This document shows positions 45,210 through 55,265 of a stretch of 64,000 bases of DNA, piece by piece (the first letter of the stretch is position 1; the number at the start of each line of letters is the position of its first letter). Made by a program: the position numbers and the translations under genes. The notes below the pieces were generated by a model. That model searched no databases, was not told where the DNA came from, and saw only the letters and a list, made by a program, of their open reading frames with translations. Location of the stretch: contig OZ010790.1 in the NCBI GenBank assembly GCA_963932465.1, forward strand, positions 346,667,087 to 346,731,086, read 5' to 3'. The stretch is from Maratus speciosus (Eukaryota > Arthropoda > Arachnida > Araneae > Salticidae).

Positions 45210-45957
45210 TGTGGTTTTTCGCGATCTTTTGAAAAAATTTGCAGTTTTTCCGCAATCTTTTAACAAAATTCACGTTTTTTCACAATCTCTTGACCCCGTT
45301 TTGTTCGTTTTTTGGCGAAATTAGCGATCCTTTGACAAAATTTGCGTGTTTTTCATGATCTTTTGAAGAAATTTGCGGTTCTTTCGCTATATTTTAACAA
45401 AAGTAGCATTTTTTCACGATCTTTTGACTGCGTTTTGTTCGTTTTTTGATGAAGTAAGCTATCCTTAGGCAAAATTCACGTTTTTTTTTTTCGTGATCCT
45501 TTGACGAAATTCGCGTTTTATTCGCAATCTCTTAACAAAATTGCGTCTTTCACGATCTTTTGGCTGCATTTTGACGAAGTTAGCGCTCCTTTGACAAAAT
45601 TCACGTTTTTTCCCGGGTTCCTTTGACGAAAATCTCATGTTTTTCGCGATCTTTTGACGAAAATCTCGTGTTTTTCGCGATCTTTTGATGAAAATCTCGT
45701 GCTTTTCGCGATCTTTTGACGAAATTGGAGACCTTTTGATGAAATTTGCGGATTTTTCTCTCTATCTTTTAAATAAATTAGCATTTTTTTTTTACGATCT
45801 TTTGACTAAATCAGCGATCCTTTGACAAAATTCACGTTTTTCTCGCGATCCTTTGAAGAAATTCGCATTTTTTTCGCACTCTTTTGACGAAATTCGCGTT
45901 TTTTTGGCAAATTTACGTGTTTTTCGCGATCTTCAGACGAAATTTGCATTTTATTCG
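45210..45957 (+). repeat. Minisatellite array, left half (split by a transposon)
   Basis: Roughly 20 units of about 31-37 bp. The best conserved run (45630-45720) has three units with an exact 31-bp step (CGCGATCTTTTGACGAAAAT then CTCGTGTTTTT). Some units carry a TTTTGTTCGTTTTTTGACG variant, giving a two-unit higher order in places. It continues directly at 49798 once the nested element is removed. Confidence 0.92.
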
Positions 45958-46328
45958 CAGTGTTGTAGTCGTAAAAAAAACAGAGGGTATACGCTCAAGA
46001 CAGAGAGTATACCCTGCAATGTACAGTGGACTCTCTCTATTCTGAACACGCATGGAACTGACCAAAGATGTTCAGATTATGGGGGTGTTCATTATACAGG
46101 GAGACTGCGAAATGCATTACTACTACTACTACGATTGAGTTTATAGACTGTATAGAATAGATAGCCATGCCAGCTACAGAGATGGACGTGCTGAATTTAG
46201 ATTTTGCGACTAGTGCAATGTCAAACTAAATTCAGTCGAACCTGTAATCTACCGTCTCTTTTTTTATTAAAAAAATTTTACATAACATACATATATACAA
46301 TATATTACTTAAACAAAATCGGTACACA

Positions 46329-48900
46329 TTATTTAACAAAGTGAGTAATTTTAGTTTGTTTTTGCATTGTGTATTCTTTTGCAGTGTACATGTTAGCCAG
46401 TTGTTTAAAAAGTGGAAAGACTTCTGGATGATGTTCAGCTGCATAGTTCAATAGGTCTTGAATCCCTTGGCCATATTGCTTGAAGGTAATCGTACTTCTT
46501 GTTTTATCTGTCTCTTCTGCTTTTGCTTCTTCTTCACTATTGTCTTCCTCTTCAACGATGTTGTTGTCGCTAACTGGAAAGCTTCTGTCAACTTCGAGAT
46601 AAACTCCAGGTTCAATTTCAGTATGGACCATTTGGAGAATTGACCCTAAGTCACTCACAGCTGTTGCTTCTTATTCCTCTCTTCTTAATTGTTCATTCTC
46701 ACATTGGAAACCAGCTTTGTAGAAGCAGCTTTGGAAGGCGTAGGAGATTATTTTATTCCAAGCTGTTTATATCCAATGGACATCATCCATGACATCGGCC
46801 TTCTTCATTAGTTTGGTTGCCTTCAGAAAATGGATTTGGTAGTGAGCTTTAAAGGTCTTGATTACTCCTTTTTCCGGTGGTTGGATTATAGAAGTACAGT
46901 TCGGTGGTCCGGAACTTCAGGCTCGTGTTGCTCAGCTGCATGTTTGTGTGTGATCTGCCATTATCCATAAAAAGAATAATTTTTCTTCTTTCTCTCTTCA
47001 TCATCTCGTTAATGACCTCCAACCATTGTGAGAAAATTGTGAACGTCATCATGGCTTTTCCACTTGATTTATAGTGTACAGGTAATGATGCAATTTTCAC
47101 ATTTTAGAAACATTGTGGTTTCTGACTATAGGTGAAAATTAGCAGTCGCCACTCGCCATGTGGCACTTAAAGTTGTAAAAGTGGCAATTAAAAAATCTGC
47201 CATTGATCACCACTTTAGTCGCCACTTGCCAAGTGGCAATTAAAAAATCTATTAACGATCGCCAACTACTGAAATACAGCTTTTTTCATGGAAATATGCA
47301 TCTCTACTTTGATTACACCTAAGTAGCAAACTGGTTAATTCTTTTTGCTGCTGGATGCAAGCAGATTTTAACGATTTAGCTGTATTTTCAATATTTCGAC
47401 TTTTCGCCATGTGCTAGCTACTCACTTTCAGTTGGACTATTTTTTCAAGAAACACCATCTTATTCTGCAAAATATATTCATCAGCTTTGATTCCACATGG
47501 ATTTCAAATAATTTATTCTTTTTTTTTTCACTGGATGGAAGCGGATTTTAAGGACATTGCAGTATCTTCAATATTTCGACTCCTGCCACATTCTCACCAG
47601 TTAGATTATTTTTCTTCAAGAGATACTGTTTAATCCTGCGAAATACACTCACCAACTTAGATTTCAACTGTATGTAATGTGTGTAGTATGTTAATAGCAT
47701 ATTTACTTATTAAATAAAATCCAAATAACATTTTATTGTGTTTTATTTGGGTTTTTTTTTTTTATTGCATACACTTAGCTGTTGGAATTTTGATTTAGTT
47801 ATTTTTTTATATACAGAAAAGAATGGTAATTTGATTGATAATTGTGTTTATAAACATATACAAATAATCCAAAAATATAATCTAAAATATTAATATAACA
47901 GATTTTGTGGTTTTAAAGTAATTTTCTTGAATTTTGACTGCTTCCCTATTCTTATTATGAATAGTTGGCTGGTATAAAACTCTTATTTATAGAAAAATAT
48001 ATATATATACAACGATTATAGTTTATCTAGATGTCAAAAAAGTTTGAAACATTAGAGTGGCCACTAACGAAACTGAGTCTACCGGCCACTGGCTACTAAC
48101 TCAATTTCCCAGTTTTCACCTATATTTCTCATTTTTTCCAGATTATAAGTGGTTTGAATTTCTCACAAGTAAAACTGGCACAGAGCATGACGGTATGTCT
48201 TTCTTTTGACTTTCCATTTTCCGCCCACGCCTTTCTCGCTTGTTTCTGTTAGGGTTTTATTTTTTACTCTAAAAAACAGGCCGGTTTCTTCGGCATTGAA
48301 AATGTCAGCAGCTTCGAAATCCTTTGTTATATCTTGATTTGAAGATTTGTTTCCTTTCCTTCACAGTGTCGATATTTACGTCTGCAGCTTCACCAGTGAT
48401 TATTTTGAATTCTATGTTATAACGACTTTTGAAGTGAGTCAACCACCCTTTTTATGCCTTGAATTTCATGATTTTCTCCTTTTCTAAAAGTCAGAGCAAT
48501 CTGCTTCAGCAAGGGTCTTGCACAAGAAGATTCTTCCTTCTCATTTGGCAAAAAACTTAGAGATGCGATTGTTTATGTTCTTGTTTCTCATTTTCTTTTT
48601 GAAAATTCTACAATTTGAGGAAAGTTCATTTGATTTGTTCAAAAGTGATTAAAATTTCTTTCTCTTTCTTGCTCATGGCATTGCTTGCCCTACTGAAATT
48701 ACAAACACACATGCAATTTTCCTTTGACTTGCGTTTGATTTTAATTTTTGAACAACTTTGTATTTTTCCTGAAGCTTCAGTTCTTTCCATTTTTCTACTT
48801 ATTTCTAAGACTATAGCTGCATAAGTGCAATGGTTCTTTCCCTGCATCTGTAGAGAAACGGCGAACAAAAATTTACCATTGCCGAGCAAAAGGAAAAAAA
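46329..48900 (-). pseudogene. Tigger transposase, minus strand, interrupted and broken
   Basis: It would cut and paste Tigger ends using a DDE nuclease. The minus strand shows a poor N-terminal/HTH region (48890-48630, KKEKEILITFEQIK). A first-acidic-residue region follows (about 48300, NAEETGLFF-type). After the MITE comes the central DDE segment at 47100-46850 (SGKAMMTFTIFSQWL, KIILFMDNGRSH). The C-terminal tail lies at 46660-46329 (EPGVYLEVDRSFPVSDNN, an acidic EEEDNSEEEAKAEE linker, YAAEHHPEVFPLFKQLANMY). Stops and frame changes occur upstream of the MITE (for example around 48150-48560) and between 46850 and 46660. The 47127-48124 insertion separates the catalytic residues. It is dead, but the C-terminal 109 codons are uninterrupted. 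Confidence 0.85.
47127..48124. mobile_element. hAT-type MITE family 1, 998 bp, inside the Tigger
   Basis: Both ends read TATAGGTGAAAA inward. The flanks TTTCTGAC (47119-47126) and TTTCTCAT (48125-48132) match at 6 of 8 positions. Subterminal GCCACT / GGCCACTGGC words recur as in the copy at 954-2074. The Tigger reading frame resumes across it. Noncoding. Confidence 0.85.
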
Positions 48901-49797
48901 ACAGAAGCGATAATCCTGCCCAAACAGGTGTGCAGAAAAGAAACCATAATCCTTTTTAGCCACTACCTCTAATATCTGTTGACTCTTATCTGTCACTGGT
49001 GTGGGGCCTTTCTGTTGCATAATCTTTCCATTTTTATCTCAACTCGAGAGAGGGGGACTCGCGTGACATGGTTTTTACATTATTTTTTCTTGTATCCCTT
49101 TGCATAAAAATTGATTGTTTTGTTCATTTCATTTATCTGATTAACATGATTTACTTTTTGTGAAATGGCAACAGTTTTATATCTGGACTTTTTTGTTTAT
49201 TAAAAATATAAGAATGTTCTAATTAGTAATTAGTTTAGATGTAGAACACTTAAAGACGTACCTGTTTGAAAAAAAATTCTTTCAATTTATTTATTTTTTA
49301 TAACATACGTTTTGTTAACTGAAGACTTATCTCAATTATTCAAACAAATTGCAGCATCGAGCAGATGCATAAAATCTAGCAATGATTTTGTCTGTTTATT
49401 TTTAAATCGAATTTATTGAAATTTGTTATTCTTCTGCAACAATTTCTCGGAATTTCCATGATGGATGAATTCCTCGAATTCTGATTGCAAACACACGTTC
49501 AGTTTACAGAGAGGCAGAATAGAATGAGGATCAAAAGTAGCGTTCATAATAGTGGGGTGTTCACATTAGAGAGTGTTCAGAATACAGAGAGTTCATGTTA
49601 TGTTAAGTCTATGGAGTTCTGCCGGGACCGTCGGAATGTGTTCATAATATTGGGGTGTTCACATTAGAGAGTGTTCAGATAGAGAGAGCTCACTGTATAT
49701 ACTATAGTTTTTTTGAGAAACAGAGGGTATACGGTGCTCCTTAAAAAAATCCAGAAGGTATACGGCGTATACCCTCCACTACATCCCTGTTTATTCG

Positions 49798-50590
49798 CGA
49801 CCTTTTAACGAAATCATGATATTTTGATCGCGTTAGCGATCCTTTGTTAAAATTCAGGTTTTTTATTTTCGTGATCATTTGGCAAAATTCGCATGTTTCT
49901 TGCGATCTTTTGACGAAATTTGCGTTTTTTTTGCAATATTTTAATGAAAGTAGCGTTTTTCACGATCTTTTGACCGTGTTTTGATGAAGTTGGCTATCCT
50001 TTGGCAAAATTCACGTTTTTTTTTCGGGATCCTTTGATGAAATTCGCGTTTTATTCGCAATCGTTTAACAAAATCGCGTTTTTTCATGATCTTTTGACCG
50101 CGTCTTATGAAGTTACCGCTCCTTTGACAAAATTCACGTTTTTTTTGCAATCCTTTGACGAAATTCGGGTGTTTTTCGCGATCTTTTGATGAAAATCTCA
50201 TGGTTTTCGTGATCTTTTGATGAAATCTGCGGGTTTTTTCTCTATCTTTTAAATAAATTAGCGCTTTTTCACGATCTTTTGACCGCATTTTGTTCGTTTT
50301 TTGATAAAATTAGCGATCCTTTGACAAAAATTCACGTTTTTCTCACGATCATTAGACGAAATTCGCGTTTTTTCGTTATCTTTTGACGAAATTTGCATGT
50401 TTTTCGCGATTTTTTTTAAAAGAGATACGATTTTTCGCGATCTTTTGTTCTTTTTTTTCCTTTTTGACGAAATAAGCGATCTTTTGTTAAAACTCACGTT
50501 TTTTCCCCTCGATAATTTGACAAACATCTCGTGTTTTTTGCAATCTTCTGACCAAATTTGCATGTTTTTCACGAAATTCGGGTGGAAAAT
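49798..50590 (+). repeat. Minisatellite array, right half
   Basis: About 20-25 units of the same family as 45210-45957. They contain both the GATCTTTTGACGAAAT and the TTTTGACCGCGTTTTG / GTTCGTTTTTTGA variants. The minus-strand translation gives repetitive K/R-rich peptides that are artefacts of the repeat. Confidence 0.92.
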
Positions 50591-50690
50591 TATCAATTTG
50601 GCTCAAGAATTATTATCGAATTGGGTGTAATTTTGTTGAAAAATGATTGTTTTGGCGCAGAAATGCACAGCATTATCGATTTGGTGCAGC
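50590..50690 (+). repeat. Right-terminal short tandem of the 43341-50703 element
   Basis: Degenerate units of about 25 bp with AATTATCAATTTGGCTCAAG, ATTATCGAATTGGGTG and TTATCGATTTGGTGCAG. They resemble the left-terminal ATTTTGGAGCAG units in the same orientation. Confidence 0.6.
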
Positions 50691-50709
50691 TGTTCCATCA
50701 CTGCATTTG

Positions 50710-52483
50710 ATAAAGAATTCTGTTATAGACAGGCTTCGTTTTCACAAGTTTTACTATAATACATTACATCGCTTTTCAGAGCTATAACTATAGAGTGGAT
50801 GGTTTAACAGTTTTTGAGGATACCTGTAAAAATGGAACCTATAATAGAATCCTGTCTAAAAGGAAAATTTTTCATATTCAATATATTGAAATTTTACCTG
50901 CTAAGATGGAAACCTGTTTAAACCGAAATATTTCATTGGTTCTTGAGTTTCCGTATTCAAAGTTTTTACTGTTTTTGTAAGCATAATTCAGTTTACGTTC
51001 CCGTTCGGGGGGGGAGGGGGGGGGGGATGTGTTGACGCCCGAATCCTACGCTTAGCTATATAACTTCCCTCAAAAAAATCTTTGCCCCCCCCCCCCCCCC
51101 CCCCAAGAAATTTCTGAAATGGCGCCCCTGAATAAAAGTCACATTTCACTATTTTAAAGAAAAGTAAGGCACATTTTGCTGATTTTAAAAAGGGACAGGT
51201 AATGGAAATGTTTAGAAAAAACAACATAAATTTTGGGAAGAAAAATTTCTTTTTTTGAAGGGCTATTTTTCAATTTTTCCAAATTGGAAAAATTGAAATT
51301 TTATTTATAAAATAACATATTCAAAATTTTTATAATAGTTACATTCTGATACCTTTCTTGGTTAAATCGCAGTTTACTCTCTTCCGCCAAGGCACGGGCG
51401 ATAACTGCACCAATCTGACAACCTTGGTATTTTGTACTCCTTCTTATGGCAAGCCTAAGATTTCTCTTGAGAGAGCGGTTGATGGTTTAAACTCCCTGCT
51501 TTGTAAACTGCTTTCTAACTGGACGCTTATTTTTTGTAAAAGGCTATCTTATTGGATAAAAGAGGAGAATCGGAGAACTGTTTGAATTTTTTTGGAAATA
51601 AAATATGTTATCACACTGGATTTCTCTTTGAACTGGCCTATCTGTTCTGTTGCAGTCAAGTGATTTTTATTATTTGTTTTCTCATCCCGTACATTTTGAA
51701 ACAAGTACCTATCTGGACGAATGCTTGAAAGATGAGAATAAATATTCGATCAGTTATTTCTCTTATTTTTACATGTATTTTTGAGCTTTGATTGAATTAT
51801 GTATGAAAGAGAGGCCAATTGTTTCAAGATATGAATGACTAAAAATAATAGATTGAGCTTTTGAATGACATCCTAGAGTACAAGGTAAAATTATGAATTT
51901 AAAAAAATGGGAGGTCCAGGGAGGAGGAGCCCCTTTGATAAAGAAAAAGGCTCCTCTGATTAAAAAAACAACAACATTGTTTTGCTCCCCTTATTGATAA
52001 CAAACGTCCTTTTTTAATAATTTGTGTAAGTGAAAGTTTTGATTTTTGGTATTTTTGATAAAATGTATTCCTTTAAAAAATGTATTTCAAAACAATTTGA
52101 AATTTTATGTATATTTTGTTTTTTTCACTGAAAAATACAGGTAAAAATAAGAGAAAAATAACTGATCGAATATTTATTCTCACATTTCAAGCATTCGTCC
52201 AGATAGCTACTTGTTTCAAAATATACCAGAAGAGAAAACAAATAATTTTGCTTACTGTTTCCCGGATGTTGCAGCTCCGGGAGATAATATACAAAATGCA
52301 CCAATTTGGCGATTTTTGAAAATTGCGCCAAGGAGATCAAACTGCAGTCACACCCATTTCTTTATATATTTTTTCATGTTTTGTATCCCACATGAAAACA
52401 CATGGGCATGCTGATTTGTAAGCAGTGATATTTTTGGAAGAACTTGAGCTTTTTAAAGGACTCTTCATAATTTTTGCACCTTA
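50710..52483. other. No gene seen; G- and C-tract pair and old repeat traces
   Basis: 50713-50760 resembles 18735-18785 (dispersed repeat). A G-rich tract (51007-51025) and a C-tract (51085-51103) about 75 bp apart end in GGCGCCCCTG at 51130, a hAT-type MITE style end; no TSD was confirmed. 51358-51585 is open but starts with TTG and lacks recognised similarity. Confidence 0.4.
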
Positions 52484-52940
52484 TACCGGGTGTCCCAAAA
52501 AGGACTGGCTGATTTTAAAATTCAATAACTTGCAAACGGTGACAGATATTAAAAAAATTCTTGCAGGAGGGTTATACATAAGGTCAAAAGTTTTATTACA
52601 GTGATTTTCAATTTTAGTTCGATTTACAAACAATAGATGGCACTGTAAGCAATAGTCGCTAAATACAGGCTCGATTTTTGGTCCTTTATCTTGTTCCATG
52701 CAGAAAAAGGAGATGGAAATGTATTATCCGGGCCACGAAGTACTAAAAATCGAGCCTGAATTTAGCGACTATTGCTTACAGCGCCATCTATTGTTTGTAA
52801 ATCGAACTAAAATTGAAAATCACTGTAATAAAACTTTTGACCTTATGTATAACCCTCCTGCAAGAATTTTTTTAATATCTGTCACCGTTTGCAAGTTATT
52901 GAATTTTAAAATCAGTCAGTCCTTTTTGGGACACCCGGTA
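52484..52940. mobile_element. Near-perfect palindromic MITE, TIR TACCGGGTGTCCCAAAAAG
   Basis: The two ~195-bp arms (52484-52680, 52743-52940) are inverse copies with only a few differences, around a ~60-bp spacer. The ends TACCGGGTGTCCCAAAAAG are shared, and TA may be the target duplication. Because the arms are inverse, two ORFs on opposite strands encode almost the same 63-residue peptide. This is a consequence of the palindrome, not evidence of a gene. Confidence 0.9.
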
Positions 52941-52944
52941 TGAT

Positions 52945-53411
52945 TCTTCCCAAAGTTATTTCTCTTAAAAATAAACACATTTCAGAAAGTTTTGCAATCT
53001 ACAAGCTGAATCCTTCACAAATGTAATAATGATTTAAACAACAACAAAAAAAAAATGTAGCATATTTAATAGCTGAAATCACCAATGAATTTATTATCTA
53101 GTTGTTACATATGCATGAAGTACGAAGGAAATTTTCAAAAAATGTCTAAATAAGAACTTATAATGATAATTTCTGATTCCCATAATGGCTTAGATGCGGT
53201 ATATTCCTTAGATGTGGATGTTTTGATATTTTTTGGCGATTTTATGTTGCCAATCATTATCGATATGTGGAATCCTGTGTGACGTATGTGTTCTGGCAAC
53301 CCCTGAGAAGCTCATTTTCGCTTAGGATTTTCTGGATGTGTTTTGGTATCCTGTTGTATCATTCTGTCTTTTTATTTTTATGTTAAATTTATTGGATGTA
53401 TTTGATTGACT
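52945..53411. other. AT-rich flank, nothing recognised
   Basis: No repeats are shared with the rest of the window and no protein similarity was seen. It precedes the first weak candidate exon. Confidence 0.4.
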
Positions 53412-53590
53412 ATGATTTCTGTAGTCCGTTTAAACGCTCTTGCTGAAGTAATTAAGAAATATGAGGAAATTTTGACGAAAAAAGGAGGTTTGTTTACAGT
53501 GCGTATTCATAAGCCTATTTTGGAAAATTACGGTGATGTTATGACAGGTATTTTGTGCTGGAGCTTTCAAGAAAGCAGATGTCTGTTAAG
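53412..53590 (+). CDS. Candidate exon of unknown gene (weak)
   Basis: From the ATG at 53412 the frame runs 59 codons plus 2 bases (MISVVRLNALAEVIKKYEEI, then KKGGLFTVRIHKPILENYGD) to a perfect donor-type AAG/GTATGT at 53590/53591. The composition is less biased than the surrounding noncoding DNA, and the first 25 residues would form an amphipathic helix. A strong acceptor-like T-run plus CAG lies at 53713-53731, but joining to it gives a stop at once, so the gene model is not supported there. No family is recognised. It could be chance. Confidence 0.25.
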
Positions 53591-53640
53591 GTATGTTGAT
53601 AATTTTATGTATATTTCGCTGTCTTACGAGTTTTTTACAT

Positions 53641-53706
53641 TTTGAGATTGCTACAATGCGAGAACTGCTGAATTTTGAGATTGCTACAGAGCGAGATCTG
53701 CAGAAT
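53641..53706 (+). repeat. Tandem duplication, 2 x 33 bp
   Basis: TTTGAGATTGCTACAATGCG starts at 53641 and a close copy starts at 53674, exactly 33 bp apart. Confidence 0.85.
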
Positions 53707-53898
53707 CCAGCGTTTTTTTTTTTTTTTTCAGTTAGTGAGCGCAGAGTGCTCATATAACGATTACTGATTGCCACTTTAGCGAATTTTGTTTATTATTTAC
53801 ATTTTATTTTCGTTAAGCCAAACATGCGTATAAACCGGTGCTTGGCGACATTTACAACTTGGCGGAAAAGAGGTTTTCAAGCCAAGAAAAATTCCAAG

Positions 53899-54015
53899 AT
53901 GGCAGCCCAGGGAATTTATGACATCTGTTCCCACAACATTTTTCACAATTATGTACAAAAGCTCACAATTTCGCAAAAACAGGATCGTGTGAAACAAAAT
54001 TTAAGTAGACCCCTG
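53899..54015 (+). CDS. Candidate first coding exon with strong start context (weak)
   Basis: The ATG at 53899 lies in CCAAGATGGCAGCC, a strong translation-start context that is also a YY1-like site often found near transcription starts. The frame runs exactly 39 codons (MAAQGIYDICSHNIFHNYVQ, ending LSRPL) to a donor-type CTG/GTAAGA at 54015/54016, phase 0. The frame is also open upstream of the ATG. The protein is not recognised, and the next exon would have to lie beyond transposon-filled DNA. Against it, TATGACATCTGTTCCCA inside the exon also occurs at 62468, at the edge of a palindromic repeat, so part of it may be repeat-derived. Confidence 0.25.
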
Positions 54016-54019
54016 GTAA

Positions 54020-54714
54020 GATAATTGGTTGCAACTTCCCTTGTTAAAAAGGAAAATGCACATGTAAAATTATCAAAATTCATACAAATCGAAGTCACAA
54101 CTATTGACTACAGTTTTATAGTAATGTATTCAATACGTCATTAAATAAATATTCTTGGGAAAACCAAATGATAAAGAAAAAAATGTCTCGTCCAACATGT
54201 CAACTTGACATTGACCATTTGGTTAAAAAAAATTCAGCTTTTATACAAATATATCTATAGTGTAAAATTTAAATCAAACAAGTTCATTAGCATTTGTATG
54301 ACTCCATAGAGTAAATGGTTTGAAAATCGAAGTAATAAAGAAAAAAAGCTACATTACATAATAATTGTTGATTTGATGATATGGTTGATATTACCTTTTA
54401 CAGAATGACTAGATGAAATTGTACACTTTTTTAATAACACATCCATGTGCAATAACAGCATTTGTTTCCAAGGAGACAGGAGCAAACAACAATAAATAAT
54501 ATTTGCAAATCTTTGCTTACTGATGCCAACAATCAATCCGAAATATCCACATAACATTCATGTTTATAGTCAAGGAGTGTGTTCAAGATGCTCGCGCGTA
54601 AGCTCAGGAGACAGGAACATGGAGTGGATCTATGTCGTGGATGAAATAAATGTTCAGCACGTTCAGGAACAGATCATGGATTTTATTAATTATACTGCTA
54701 ATTATAAAGATAAT
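54020..54714. other. No gene seen; dispersed 100-bp repeat at 54553-54680
   Basis: 54565-54640 (GTTCAAGATGCTCGCGCG, GGAACATGGAGTGGATC) recurs diverged at 55583-55655. A GTTCAGGAACAGATC word at 54661 recurs as TTTCAGGAACAGATC at 60650. The rest is AT-rich. Confidence 0.45.
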
Positions 54715-54902
54715 GGCCGGGATTCAGGTAGATTTTGCGCTGTTAGCGAAATGAAATTGACCAATTAGATGCCTGCATTTTTGCGAACTTTTCGCTGTTT
54801 GCAAAAATGCAGACCGAAAACGGAATTGGACTGAAACGGATTGGTATTACCGAAACGGATTAGTAAATCTCGTTTCGCTAACAGCGAAAATGGATCCCGG
54901 CC
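54715..54902. mobile_element. MITE, TIR GGCCGGGAT, 188 bp
   Basis: GGCCGGGATTCAGGTAGATTTT on the left (first 20 bases considered) pairs with the right end in reverse complement GGCCGGGATCCATTTTCGCT. The word CGCTGTTAGCGAAA, itself hairpin-like, is in both ends. AAT flanks on both sides may be a 3-bp TSD. The superfamily is uncertain. Confidence 0.75.
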
Positions 54903-54904
54903 AA

Positions 54905-54978
54905 TCTGTTGCAAATGAAGGGTGAGCTAGACGGTTCGATGGATAGAGCATTGAACTCGAGACTAGGGGTTATGGGTT
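54905..54978 (+). repeat. Possible tRNA-derived SINE head
   Basis: GTGAGCTAGACGGTTCGATG with GGATAGAGCA and, ~30 bp on, GGGTTCTAGGG resemble the A- and B-box spacing of a tRNA-like pol III promoter. A related start (GGTGAGCTAGATCGTCAGCC) occurs at 60673. Cloverleaf pairing is poor, so this is a SINE-like fragment at best and not a tRNA gene. Confidence 0.25.
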
Positions 54979-55265
54979 CTAGGGCCGTGCAAAGCGGGGG
55001 GGCGAAGTGAGCGGCCACCCCGAGCGCAGAAATTGAGCGGGTGCCAAACAAATCATAACCAATGAAACATAAGCAGAGAACGCACAATCACATGATCAAA
55101 TCGCCTACATAATTTTCTGGGTCGCTCACGCGGAGTTTGTGTGCGGTTGATTGAATGCTGATCGGGCTGAAGTGGATAAAGTAGGTTACGTGACGCTTTT
55201 CCCGAATATTTTGAATTTTATCTGAGTGAGCATAGGCATGTACTTCTGTTACGAAAACCATGTTT

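Larger units (their letters stand above)
46024..49695 (-). mobile_element. Tigger element, 3.7 kb, TA target duplication
   Basis: CAGTGGACTCTCTCTATTCT on the left pairs with CAGTGAGCTCTCTCTATC (reverse complement of the right), with TA at 46022-46023 and 49696-49697. The right subterminal DNA holds a repeated GGGGTGTTCACATTAGAGAG word (49555, 49652). The transposase is on the minus strand. A hAT-type MITE (47127-48124) has interrupted it. Without that MITE the length (about 2.7 kb) is normal for a complete Tigger. Confidence 0.9.
45958..49789. mobile_element. hAT-type element with 8-bp TSD, gutted and carrying a Tigger
   Basis: The left end CAGTGTTGTAGTCG and the right end in reverse complement CAGGGATGTAGTGG are TIRs. 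TTTATTCG is duplicated exactly at 45950-45957 and 49790-49797. Subterminal AGAGGGTATACG-type words are in inverse orientation on both sides. Only about 160 bp is its own sequence; the rest is the Tigger at 46024-49695. Confidence 0.9.
43341..50703 (+). mobile_element. 7.36-kb TIR element whose body is largely minisatellite
   Basis: Perfect 15-bp TIRs (CAGTGATGGAACAGC and its exact inverse) are flanked by an exact 6-bp duplication CATTTG at 43335-43340 and 50704-50709. Just inside each end is a short tandem repeat (20-23-bp TTTTGGAGCAGCAAAA units at the left; TTATCGATTTGGTGCAG-like units at the right). Then come long arrays of the 31-36-bp family, and in the middle 1.4 kb of unassigned DNA. 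A 3.8-kb hAT-type element is nested at 45958-49789, so the element proper is about 3.5 kb. No transposase belongs to it. The CAG start and TIR style suggest hAT; a 6-bp TSD is atypical for classical hAT but has been reported for some hAT-related groups. Confidence 0.85.

Noticed and set aside
45210..50590. Short-period arrays considered as a CRISPR array
   Set aside because: There are no unique spacers; the whole unit is repeated and degenerate, and unit lengths vary.
49941..50596. Long K/R-rich ORFs on the minus strand (for example 115 and 112 codons)
   Set aside because: They are translations of the 31-36-bp minisatellite; the peptide repeats follow the DNA period and no start or family signal exists.
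51358..51585. 75-codon ORF starting with TTG
   Set aside because: No ATG at the start, no splice context and no similarity recognised; insufficient support.
52481..52943. Two ORFs on opposite strands encoding the same ~63-residue peptide
   Set aside because: Explained by the inverted arms of the palindromic MITE at 52484-52940.
54905..54978. True tRNA gene
   Set aside because: A- and B-box-like words exist, but acceptor and anticodon stems do not pair well; kept only as a possible SINE head.
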